Shown here: one piece after another, positions 19,501-25,800 of the stretch | Numbering within the stretch: the first letter of the stretch is position 1 | Layout: every line of letters starts with the position of its first letter | Source: a virus | Virus record (IMG/VR): IMGVR_UViG_3300037246_000376 | Location: 1 to 31,943 of that record | Reading direction: 5' to 3' (one strand) | Length of the DNA: 31,943 nucleotides | Made by a program: the position numbers and the translations under genes | The notes under the pieces: generated by a model | Seen by the model: the letters and a program-made list of their open reading frames with translations, nothing else | The model's database searches: none | What the model was told of the DNA's origin: nothing

Positions 19501-20494
19501 GAAAACTGGTGTCACACAGATGCTCGGGCTCGGCGTGGCGATCTCGGAGTTTGGTCCGGCGATGGTTCTGAAGGGGATCATGGATTTCTACTCTAATCCG
19601 ATCACCAATACGAAATTCATAAAAGAACGCTCTGTGTATATGCGCGATCGCGTTAGCACCATGAACCGGGATACCGGAGCAATACTACGGACCCTTCGTG
19701 GCAAAACGACATGGAACGCGCTAAAGGAAAAATCCTTTATGTTCCTGCTGGCTGGCGATCTGGCTGTGTCGCGCCCGTTGTGGTGGGCAGCGTACACTAA
19801 GGGTATGGACCGCGCTGCATCAACCGCCAAAGAGGATTCGGGATTTCAGAACGAGCAGGATGCAATCAACTTTGCTGACCGTGCTGTATCTCGTACGCAG
19901 CAGAGCGGTATGCTCATGGATCTCTCGGGGGTTGAGGACAAAAACGAGTTTGTGAAAATGTGGACCGTAATGTACTCAGCCTTCAGTGCCATCTACAATA
20001 TCACCACTGAGCAGACCAAGAAGGTAAGGGTTGGCAAGATCAATAAAGTTCAATACACCTACGCGCTTATGTGGGTCATTGTGATCCCGGCGTTGATTGA
20101 AGAACTGACAATGGGGTTCGATGATCGTGGCGACGAGGATGATGAAAATTTCTTTTTCAATAAGTGGACGCGGGCTGTTGCATCTTATTCACTGGCCACG
20201 ATGTTTCTGCTTCGCGAGCTATCCTGGACGATGCGCTCTGGTGAGGCCAGCAAGCTACCAATTCAACGATTGATAGAAGCTGTGCCAAATCTTGTAACGC
20301 AACTTGAGCAAGGAGAGCTGGACAGCGCGGCAGTGCGTGCTGTATCCACATTAGTATCTACAGGCGCCCATATTCCCGGCGGTTCTCAAGCGACGCGCTC
20401 GATAAACTACCTTATCGCTCTTGATGAAGGCACCGAAGAAGGGTTTAATCCGTGGGAGTTTCTTATCACGGGCCCGAGAGAGGATGAGGAATAG
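10526..20494 (+). CDS. Giant polyvalent internal virion protein (T7 gp16 position)
   Basis: 3322 residues in the place of T7 gp16, so probably packed in the head and ejected first. Domains in order: Ala/Gly-rich hydrophobic segment (207-240); helix EGLQEVGQEAST (363-374) typical of phage polyvalent proteins; ParB/sulfiredoxin-like VDGNHR (852-857); GHKL ATPase with N-box ELFQN (941-945), G1 DNGTGM (979-984), G2 GSFGIAK (1008-1014) and T-box GTT (1069-1071), running to about 1170; zincin HEISH (1455-1459) with E1516 a possible third ligand; polyvalent-type ADP-ribosyltransferase (1616-1920) with FGWGLYF at 1644-1650; second zincin HEAGH (1989-1993); long charged helices to about 2750; C-terminal domain with a hydrophobic stretch near 3180-3195. 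I see no lytic transglycosylase motif. The start overlaps the preceding stop. Individual motifs are seen; target and function are inference. Confidence 0.85.
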   Translation: MATKYDEVIASGAAAEQPSNKYVSMLQEDQEFNTAVRDQSIAGAAKKNPEQHAKVVELSQQTGIPTDIVEKKQPEIEGQIRANKYTELLKDTPTLSRKYADRDFAAMAQDDVEGLTELEKSLRAPEPKEMGFWTESAGRLDKGVAVVQTSQIGISRVYEHFGVGGGISQDLLEQQNARLAELAPAMAFEGREHSWLGGVPYMIAEQLPIQAQILSTGAGGALAYATVGAAGALALGQAGPQILTPEEIITVPGAAAVMGIAGLKIHSFKGAFELEGGLAQIEYAEMRDENGVALNPDIANSAALVVGVVNGLLEYASWRLIGHTFEGLKIVTKQRIRKALLTETGRQAIMTVARRYAAVVLGEGLQEVGQEASTILGGDIAKALDQESFTDATWGDALEGLLAIPAVAGEAVGIGEATERQKEIFEQEKGAFKGGTQAGVGFAFPGTATTTVRAVAQARRAESQTQIEQGKIDKLVDVAQNSKLAQNSPETFNQLVREIEEDAGAFADIYITAEEAAGYLEAEGADVSDPDTLNPVTSAIADQLEQALSTGTDVVIQIADFMAYVPNSDNFQSLRAHVKLSQRSLTPAEAGEAQTELQTRLNKLMDAANENMEIHQQAQKIYETVEQQLIESGAVTPETAKYAAQIIPANVARTANEYNVSVEYVYQRMGLKIVGPSAAAPVAAAETLEQAPISIEEFEGTTPQVDFNAVDNYGVAWNARTVAEYIGIEADEHIYETVIDTADLAPALVEQEDAADIRVGKDDDVIDQFDLDEAEDLLEQFNEDEFHKPELDEWRDFLVTDYDEADILQLAREITARRFEFNAVAEDLGFQGEKAPPPPVVTRNPDGTYTIVDGNHRIEYWQAQGYEGIPVVLNDQRAREGAPETLFQEPVQPDLLDQPLAPEGVVETEVEARADMAALSDMLGPHLYGNMSDIAKVTVKELFQNSFDALKALIEKEGKTDSEINISVDSSLRTISVSDNGTGMTPEIIQNAFLTLAGTHKETSRPSGSFGIAKMLFLFGNENLTLVTIRDGVKTTLKTTGPNLIKSSTPGSTIPKPKMFSEPTTEASGTTVTVEIPSEYTHPNTGALTYIDAPTTMDANNVLRHSPLFEDIDVTVNDVGMEVGLRFPIEDFAPFATVKFAWGTARILISKQEKPNLTTSWRRNTHILSNGLWQFSTSMKQNMFKIDSDNIPREIYINVEPSVTPRQNNYPFDLNRQRWSSTAAEDIEQIERYLGILYFQADTAEMAQGFGGIQQVDSFGVVSEPRQLAPEVTDDIREDMLVIDEGEQIEIRDGRVFVKGKEVPEITRESMAAVSVDISKFQIEQDEVDPTQPIIHSNMVVKKEGTGFPEGTPLLDALRQLYPDRADAYLTGIGRMAIQIRDLVHEHGGGRYAGLNKLPVGTSFDHKYFGVHTVVPFRAMLLNPGVSSVDFMPGKPGEPEVQRLIANNMIMTMVHEISHFVQMNHSTDFITEMQGVISTLETFAAGEMGDLRVQFNALIRDNYDIYRYISTVIQDELVANLGVRLQDIASTEPIGGAGQLGTTAATGRDRQPRTRLDQPIEEGVGAAPDIGFDEGVLRGAESAGDLTSPAPGSIDNVGAEEAVEIDQRIKDPEILYQSFAHGGPALFDAFDIGFLGTGEGAAAFGWGLYFADLAETAEHYMRTVGGGKLTINGNDINLDDSALHNIGVLRRALGGANTRIPDDAKRVLGEGGEHLKTILFDNDMADLIMVAIEATDNAGPEAAVRWLRNKGRGLSDTLQRDFVPAENADLAEQAYADAADVLEQQEVEVSEGHLYEVEIDDDVVDDFLDYNARLSDQPIGAFFEEIISTDLSAAVRGGTVVGLRGIGDMEGLEVLGVELSDTGAELYRALADTDEQASKLLSERGIKGMKYFDASGGGRDTGDAAASRNIVVFDDSIIQILSIDGEAVSEKAQKKIRENMLDEMATSMELAQKAKDTEAEKRGSISFDPETRAATIRLMQAADLTTFLHEAGHLFLDMERRLATDPSITTPEHLKKDHAAILKFLGVDSWEAIGKDQHEKWAEAFEKYLEEGRAPSVELRAAFRRFAAWIKNAYRALGGLKSELTPEIRHVMDRMLATSEQIEAAEADLHYDPLFEDAEESGMTPEEFAAYRARTERGTNSANEKLFKKILSQLRRKTTKQWKAELANVRAEIEGDLSQEPLYRAITFMRAKNPPEGFDANKLDRKLVYAMMGFATPKQQKRDPNVVYEDTDPLSVAIAKLGGLDREAAEAEGFDPGLWTGRSAAADNMILVGKPLFRKTNGLSFSLMAESLAEKGYLSEPSTGELMDKLMADLGGDTQYSERVDFNLIFEDPNAAAEPKKRRMAPRQLRGLTAVKGGANPDTIAALFGFASGRDLVDAIVSNPTLSQAVSAAAERTMTERHGDILNDGTLEAEAQEAAHNTDRGAVILDELKALNKLSGTEAAVNQRRAARDAAERTIARKRITGLRPDLYRKAEIRAATEAEAAKIAGNVDEAQAAKQKQYLNYHLWREATKAKEKAEAIRRQLKVMQTKTYTARESNPEYTARFKMLLAAYDFNRSNRAAREQAKVQLDALKAWIEEHQDDINTDATIVESDIINRVMHYRDMTLDDLMAVRDMAVSLRHAGKRANAAEMKAYNDEMDLLAINVAEKTKGKKPLARERTPIRKAREAARSIFAAHRKTESLIREADGFQDLGPLWKRVIQPLLEAANRQIAMQEKAHDALGDIFKGHEAALRTTHDRRTFTLESGEKLRLSLGGRLVIALNWGNEGNREAMLNQAHQPMTEGDINKILATLSDTNWDTVESIWEYLDNEYWPQIAELEKRMTGVSPPRVEAIPFQLASGRIMRGGYYPIIGDPSIDWQQFDQDVTERAERLKKGGIGRAATAHGHTIARIGWGGKAVSVGIDGLFSHLDTVIHDLTHREAVRQADRVLGHKSVRDALTTALGREAVSSMRHRLAEVASGHRPPSELAITQRVFRWARLGLTYSALGFSLKTGVTQMLGLGVAISEFGPAMVLKGIMDFYSNPITNTKFIKERSVYMRDRVSTMNRDTGAILRTLRGKTTWNALKEKSFMFLLAGDLAVSRPLWWAAYTKGMDRAASTAKEDSGFQNEQDAINFADRAVSRTQQSGMLMDLSGVEDKNEFVKMWTVMYSAFSAIYNITTEQTKKVRVGKINKVQYTYALMWVIVIPALIEELTMGFDDRGDEDDENFFFNKWTRAVASYSLATMFLLRELSWTMRSGEASKLPIQRLIEAVPNLVTQLEQGELDSAAVRAVSTLVSTGAHIPGGSQATRSINYLIALDEGTEEGFNPWEFLITGPREDEE

Positions 20495-20497
20495 GTT

Positions 20498-21361
20498 ATG
20501 GCCGGTACTCGCAAAGATCGATTAGGCGGTGTCTCCACCAGTGTTGCCGTCAAGGCTCCGGTTGTCACTGTGAGCACGGCCAACCTCACGCTGTCTGGCC
20601 ATCAGACCGTCAACAGCATCGCTCTTGTTTCCGGCGATCGGGTGCTGGTCAAAGATCAGACCGCCGCTATCGAAAACGGGATCTACAACGTCGATACCTC
20701 GGCATGGCAACGTGCCGTAGATTTTGACGGCAACCGCGATGTTGTAGAAGGGACGCTGATAATCGTCGTTGAAGATGGCGGCCTGTATACGCTGTACCGG
20801 GTAAATTCAAGTGACCCGATGACCATTGGCGTAACCCCGATAACCTTCGTGTTGTATGGCGGCATAACCGACACCGATGCAATTCACGATAACGTGTCTG
20901 GAGAGATCACGGCGATCTCCGGGAAACCCAGTCCAGTGGCCGCGGATGTCCTGCTTGGTGAGGATTCAGAGTCAGGCGATTCCAAAATAAAAATCGAAAT
21001 TGGCAATTTGCCCGACTCTGACGCTGGGCCAAAGGTTCTAACCCTGCCCAAACCCACGAATAGCGAGGATTTGACGCTGCTGTTTTTCAATAAAGCCGTC
21101 ACTCTGACGCAGATTCGGGCCGTACTGCCGAACGGTACTGGCAGCCCCAGCATCACGTACCAGATCAAGCACCACACCGATCGGAGCAATGCCGGGAATA
21201 ACGGCACGGCCAGTACCGTCGTCACTTCGACAACGACCGGAACCAATGCTACTCTCAGCGATGCCACGATCCCGGCTGATTCATGGGTATGGGTTGTTAC
21301 CACGGCAAAAGGTGGTACAGTACCGTCATTCGTGATCGTGTTGTTCTATGACGAAGATTGA
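20498..21361 (+). CDS. Tail fibre protein with adaptor N-terminus, copy 1
   Basis: 287 residues. The first 90 form the domain found at the virion end of many phage fibres: DRLGGVSTSVAVKAPV, GHQTVNSIALVSGDRVLVKD, ENGIYNVDTSAWQRA and FDGNRDVVEGT. A second copy opens the fibre at 28415. The middle is a linker (AIHDNVSGEITAISGKPSP). The C-terminal 110 residues form a beta-rich domain (VLPNGTGSPSITYQIKHHTD, then Ser/Thr-rich strands ending FVIVLFYDED) that resembles a compact receptor- or sugar-binding fold. The ribosome site GAGGA lies 7 bases before the ATG. Attachment through the N-terminus is known for the family; the role of the C-terminal tip is inference. Confidence 0.8.
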   Translation: MAGTRKDRLGGVSTSVAVKAPVVTVSTANLTLSGHQTVNSIALVSGDRVLVKDQTAAIENGIYNVDTSAWQRAVDFDGNRDVVEGTLIIVVEDGGLYTLYRVNSSDPMTIGVTPITFVLYGGITDTDAIHDNVSGEITAISGKPSPVAADVLLGEDSESGDSKIKIEIGNLPDSDAGPKVLTLPKPTNSEDLTLLFFNKAVTLTQIRAVLPNGTGSPSITYQIKHHTDRSNAGNNGTASTVVTSTTTGTNATLSDATIPADSWVWVVTTAKGGTVPSFVIVLFYDED

Positions 21362-21375
21362 GGGGGAGTAACCAC

Positions 21376-21552
21376 ATGAAAACAAAAGACATCACTCTCA
21401 CGGCCGCTGAGATAGAGGCGATGCCGTCGCGGGATCTCGTTAATCTTCTGATGAGGGCGACGAAAGTAACCGGCACGGCCGCTGTCAGGCGTGCCGATGG
21501 CAGTATCAAATATGACGAGCCGTCCAAGCTCGAATCTGTTAAGGAGATATAG
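21376..21552 (+). CDS. Small hypothetical protein in the fibre block
   Basis: 58 residues: a short polar beta start (MKTKDITLTAAEIEAMPSRD), then LVNLLMRATKVTGTAAVRRA and a charged end. ATG 21376 is chosen because GGGGGAG lies 7 bases upstream; the in-frame start at 21358 would overlap the fibre gene and has no ribosome site. Its last codons (AAG GAG ATA TAG) provide the Shine-Dalgarno of the next gene. Function unknown; it may be a small virion or assembly factor, given its neighbours. Confidence 0.6.
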   Translation: MKTKDITLTAAEIEAMPSRDLVNLLMRATKVTGTAAVRRADGSIKYDEPSKLESVKEI

Positions 21553-21554
21553 GT

Positions 21555-21947
21555 ATGGCACTCGTATTAACGACGATATTGCGCGACGATCTTGCGGATC
21601 AGATTACTTTGACAATTGACGCTGGCCCTGGTGTGGGAGCTTTGGTGTTCGAGACATCTGGCGATGGCGAAGTTGCCACCTGTGATTTTGTGGCCACGTC
21701 ATTTGGCGCTGCTGCGACTGGCGTTATTACGCTTCAAAGTACGCCACGATCGGACCTTAGCGCAGTAGGTGGCACCATTGCCCAATTCTCAATTTTTGCA
21801 GATAACGGTGGCACGCCGGTTAAGATTCTCGAAGGAACCGTTACAGGTATCTCTGGCGGCGGCGACATTGAAATCACGTCTCTGGTTATTGTGGCCACTG
21901 AACAAGTTGATCTGACTTCGCTCACGATTACTGTTCCGGCTTCATAA
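21555..21947 (+). CDS. Small phage structural protein (MALxL...R family)
   Basis: 130-residue all-beta protein. It begins MALVLTTILRDDLADQITLT and continues IDAGPGVGALVFETSG, then FVATSFGAAATGVITLQSTP and QFSIFADNGGTPVKILEGTV. This pattern (short MAL-x-L start, R-x-x-x-D, I-D-A-G, then S-F-G-A-A-x-x-G) is shared with small proteins in tail or fibre blocks of many tailed phages, generally labelled hypothetical or minor structural. AAGGAG lies 8 bases before the ATG. Its small jelly-roll-like make-up suggests a fibre cap or decoration role, not demonstrated. Confidence 0.65.
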   Translation: MALVLTTILRDDLADQITLTIDAGPGVGALVFETSGDGEVATCDFVATSFGAAATGVITLQSTPRSDLSAVGGTIAQFSIFADNGGTPVKILEGTVTGISGGGDIEITSLVIVATEQVDLTSLTITVPAS

Positions 21948-21973
21948 GGGTAAGGGCGTCAAGGAGATAATAT

Positions 21974-22462
21974 ATGGCTACTGCAAGTCTAAATTATGCT
22001 GGCGCCGCTGGCGTCGAGATCACATTCACCTTAACGTCCATAACTGATACGTCATGGCGCCAATCAATTCTGGTTGATAACACCGCTAATTTATATCTGG
22101 ATAGCCTAGTTGGTGGAAACGTGCAGGTCGGTACGACACCAACTGTCGATACTACCCTCGATTTTTATACCTATGGCCAATATAACACCTCGGCTGACTT
22201 CACTGGCGGCGCCTCTGGTACAGATTCGGCGTATACGCCAGACGGCGAAGAAACTTTATTCCGCCTGCTCACGTCGATTGTTGTCGATGTTACCTCCGAT
22301 CAGGAGTACGAATGGGGTCCGGTCGCTGTCGCGCCGTTATACGGCGGATGGCTGCCACAACGCTATGGTTTGCTGATGCAGAACAACACCGTCGCCACGA
22401 CCAATGCGACAGGCACCAACAATGGTACATTTTACACTGGCATCAAGCTCGATAGTGCATAA
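21974..22462 (+). CDS. Small phage structural protein, unknown role
   Basis: 162 residues, beta-rich, with no charged helix. It opens MATASLNYAGAAGVEITFTL and has a WRQSILVDNTANLYLDSLVGG segment and a YGQYNTSADFTGGASGTDSA stretch. It ends in APLYGGWLPQRYGLLMQNNT, a 'LFGG-x-x-P-x-x-x-G-x-x-x-x-N' pattern that recurs in tail-tip-associated proteins of other phages. AAGGAG stands 7 bases before the ATG. It is the third consecutive small beta protein between two large fibres, so a virion role at the tail tip is plausible. I do not recognise a defined family. Confidence 0.6.
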   Translation: MATASLNYAGAAGVEITFTLTSITDTSWRQSILVDNTANLYLDSLVGGNVQVGTTPTVDTTLDFYTYGQYNTSADFTGGASGTDSAYTPDGEETLFRLLTSIVVDVTSDQEYEWGPVAVAPLYGGWLPQRYGLLMQNNTVATTNATGTNNGTFYTGIKLDSA

Positions 22463-22474
22463 GAGTGGTATGCA

Positions 22475-22816
22475 GTGTGGCACAAAAAGTTCTACATCAC
22501 TTATGTAGACGGCGAGGTTATACACCTTACCTCTGCTGAGTGGCCCGATGTACGGGCGGACGGTGTTGACCGAATAGACTTCGGCTGTGTGCAACGCACA
22601 GGTGACAGTATCTATTATCTCTACCCAGAAAAAATCACGGACTCAGGCGAAATGGCTTGGGTCTGTGGTTCGTTTGCGGTATATCAGAATACCTGCGAAG
22701 AAAGCATCATGCGAGTGAACGGCGAAGTTCTTGGCCGTACGCGCCGATCTATGCCTGACATCAAACACAACCAGATAAAACTTGGTTGGTGGAGAAGGCA
22801 AGATGCCGGCAATTAA
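22475..22816 (+). CDS. Hypothetical protein with GTG start
   Basis: 113 residues with many aromatic residues and Cys (residues 38, 64, 73). It reads MWHKKFYITYVDGEVIHLTS, then ADGVDRIDFGC and GDSIYYLYPEK, and ends in a basic Trp-rich tail. The frame upstream reaches the stop of the preceding gene at 22460-22462, and the only start between is GTG 22475, preceded at 9 bases by AAGAG. An ATG at 22470 is in another frame. It overlaps the giant fibre gene by 14 bases, so it may couple translation of that gene. Function unknown. Confidence 0.55.
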   Translation: MWHKKFYITYVDGEVIHLTSAEWPDVRADGVDRIDFGCVQRTGDSIYYLYPEKITDSGEMAWVCGSFAVYQNTCEESIMRVNGEVLGRTRRSMPDIKHNQIKLGWWRRQDAGN

Positions 22817-25800
22817 ATTTCAACAAACGGATATTACTGCAGGAGAAGGGTGTGCCGTAGGCACAATTGCATGTGCCGGCGGATCAGTCACTTCTGAAAC
22901 ACCTCAAAGAACCGTTCTATATGAAGAAGGGGCCGCCGCCGGATCTAATGAACTTACCGTAACGATTGGCAATGGCGAAAGCCTAGTTGTAGGGATGAAT
23001 ATGGCCTTGGGCACTCGCCCTGGTTCTTCCGGCCAAGTAGCACTTCACAGCGGTACACATATTTTTCGATTGAACGTCACAAGTTCCGGCAGCAATCTGA
23101 CACTGGAAGAAGTACATATATGTCGGGTCACACAAGGCTGCTCTAATCAAGAATCATTGGGTAGCACAACGGGCATTGGCGAAAGTCTGGGTAGCACTGG
23201 TGTCAAGGAAGTAAACATTACTCAATCCGGCTCGTCTACGCTTGCGGCCACCGAAAAAATTATTTACATATGTAAATTTACCAACTCTCACGATCACGCC
23301 AATCGAAGTTTTGGATACACGCAAGATCAGTTAATTGACACGCCGTATTTGCGTAGCGACGCATCTGGCACACCAAGTATTGCGTTACTAACCGCCAGTG
23401 GCGCTGCCGAACTACCGAAAGAAGGCTCCGGTACTCCATCAATAGCGGGACCAACTACGTCTGGCGTCGCAATTGCTCGAAGCCATCTGCGCACTGCGAG
23501 CGGCACGCCACAACTCGAAGCAGACCCAGCGCGCATTGTAGTAATCAAGCGAAACAGTGGCGGGCGTCTTTGGCCTCCCCAACCACTTATTTTAGATAAA
23601 CAGAATTTTTTTGGGAGTAGGTGTAATTACGCTTTACTTCCTGGACAAGATATTCAGCACTCAGGCGCTCCAGCAGTGCGCGACGTTCCGCGAAACATCA
23701 GGTACTTCCTAGAACAAGTGCCCAGCTCAGGATCTACTGCAACTAGCGAGCCTAGAATTATAACCGCCGGACATTTAGGCGCTGTACCGGCGATGTTTAT
23801 GGAGCCAGTCGATGACGACGATTTTCTCCGATGGGTTTCTCCAGATCCAGGTATGGGGTCCGACTTCAATGGCCCTCTGCCAATAACAGTTTTCGCGCTG
23901 TTCATTCCGACTGGCAATGGCATAGTCGGGGGTTCCACTCAGTCCTATATATGGAGTCTTGCAAATCCTGACGGTTCTCCAAGTGCTGATCTGTATATAA
24001 CAACCCTTGCAGCAGGCGGCGATCGAATACAAGTAGGCGCTAGATTAAGTACCTTACGTGTTAAAGAAACCTCATTTGGCAGCCTGAAACCTGACGCTTT
24101 GAATTTAGCAGTGCTGAGTGTTGGTAACTCCGCGCTTGGTACTGAGATATCAGCATATATATTAAATGAGGACGGCTTTGCCACGTCCAGCGGCGGTGAC
24201 TTTGCAGAAACCTATTCACCCAGACTATCCCTGAACGCAGCAGGAATTGGGGGGGAGCTAGGAACGTCCAGCCAATCCGATCACCCGTTTGCTGGCGGTC
24301 TAATTGGTGTTTGGGCTTTTAGGGGGCTATCTTTACGGGAAAGCGTTAGCGTAGCCCGAGCTGAAAAAATAATTCGACGGTTCTGGGCGAACCCGTGGCA
24401 AACATTCGAGCAACGACCGCGCCTAATGGTGCCAGTGTTGGGGCAGGCCCTTCTGCCTGCGTCTGGCACAGCCACTACCCCGCCGAAAGAATTTGCATCC
24501 GGCACCCCATCGATAGCCATACCAACTACGTCTGGTGCGGCGAAAGTCCGTAAGTCCGCCAGCGGTACTCCTACAGTTTCAGGAACCATAACCCTAACAG
24601 TTGTACACGACACACCGAGAACTGACTGGCCAGATGTCCCAACGGAATTTAATAAGGCCAATTACTTTGGTAGTAAATGCGTATGGGCGATGATTCCTGG
24701 GTGGGGTCATGTTGATAATTTTTCTGGCTCCGTTAAATCATCCGGGCATAAATTAAACCTTGACGCAAGCGAGGTAGGTACTGGATCGTCATTCGATACG
24801 GCGACTGTCAATGCTAAGCGGATTGGCGGTATACGTACTATCTCCAGCGCCCCGGTTGATGGAACAAACTTCGGCCGGCTGTCCGTTGGGGCTGGGCGGC
24901 ACCCGCCATTCGATTTCCCAAGCGACCAATTTACGATAATCGCAATAATAAAGCCGAATGGCGATGGCCTCGCTCCGGGCCAAACGGAAGCCTGTATTTT
25001 TGCTAAGGCCCTTGGATCGGCCACTGCTGATTTTGACCTAAAACTTGGGCTTGGCACGGCTACTGGTGTCACGGTTCAGACACGCGTGCGACAAGACACA
25101 ACAGTTCGGGAAGTAACTATAGGCGGCATATCTGTTGTTATCCAGAATGATGCGCTGAACTTTATGGCGCTTGAGGTCACTATTGTTGGGAGTGGAGGAA
25201 GGAATCGAGGATACCACTTAACAGAAGAAGGCAACTTTATAGATGGTTCCATTCAGAGCGCGGGTGTTTGGAATCCCCGTACAACCACAAGCCTTGGCCT
25301 GTATGGTAATCCAGCAGCAGCATCCGAGCCTTTCGATGGGGAGATTCTAGGCATTTGGGCGTTCGATAACCTGCGATTATCAGAAGCTCTTTGTCGTAAC
25401 TTCTTTGCAGATCCTTCGCAGGTATTCAAAGGCCAAAGGATCTTAATACCTATTGAGAAAAAAACCTCCCCGCTTAATTCTTCTGGCTCAGCCACAATTG
25501 CAAGTCCGTTAGCCTTGCTCCCAAGGAATATACCAGTTCCGGCGTTCGGCGGTTCGTTCCACGATAACACTGCGGATGAACTACTAAGAACGCAATTTCC
25601 GACTTTCGATCACACCGGCACGTACACGATCTCGTTCTGGGTACGTGTTGGTAGTGATGATCGTGCGGAAACAACCAGAACTTGGATAGCCGGCGCTAAC
25701 ACGGATGGCGGCAATGCCGTTTGGGCTGTAAGTCAGGGGGTATCGACCAACGGCCTTATATTATCGCAGCCGACCAACGAAATTGTCCTTGCTAACGGTA

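Noticed and set aside
10526-20494. N4-type virion RNA polymerase
   Set aside because: The length is similar (about 3300-3500 residues), but I see none of the T7-like polymerase motifs; the motifs present are of polyvalent-protein type.
21609-21637. TTGACA inside the small structural gene as a promoter
   Set aside because: No -10-like hexamer occurs at 16-19 bases spacing.
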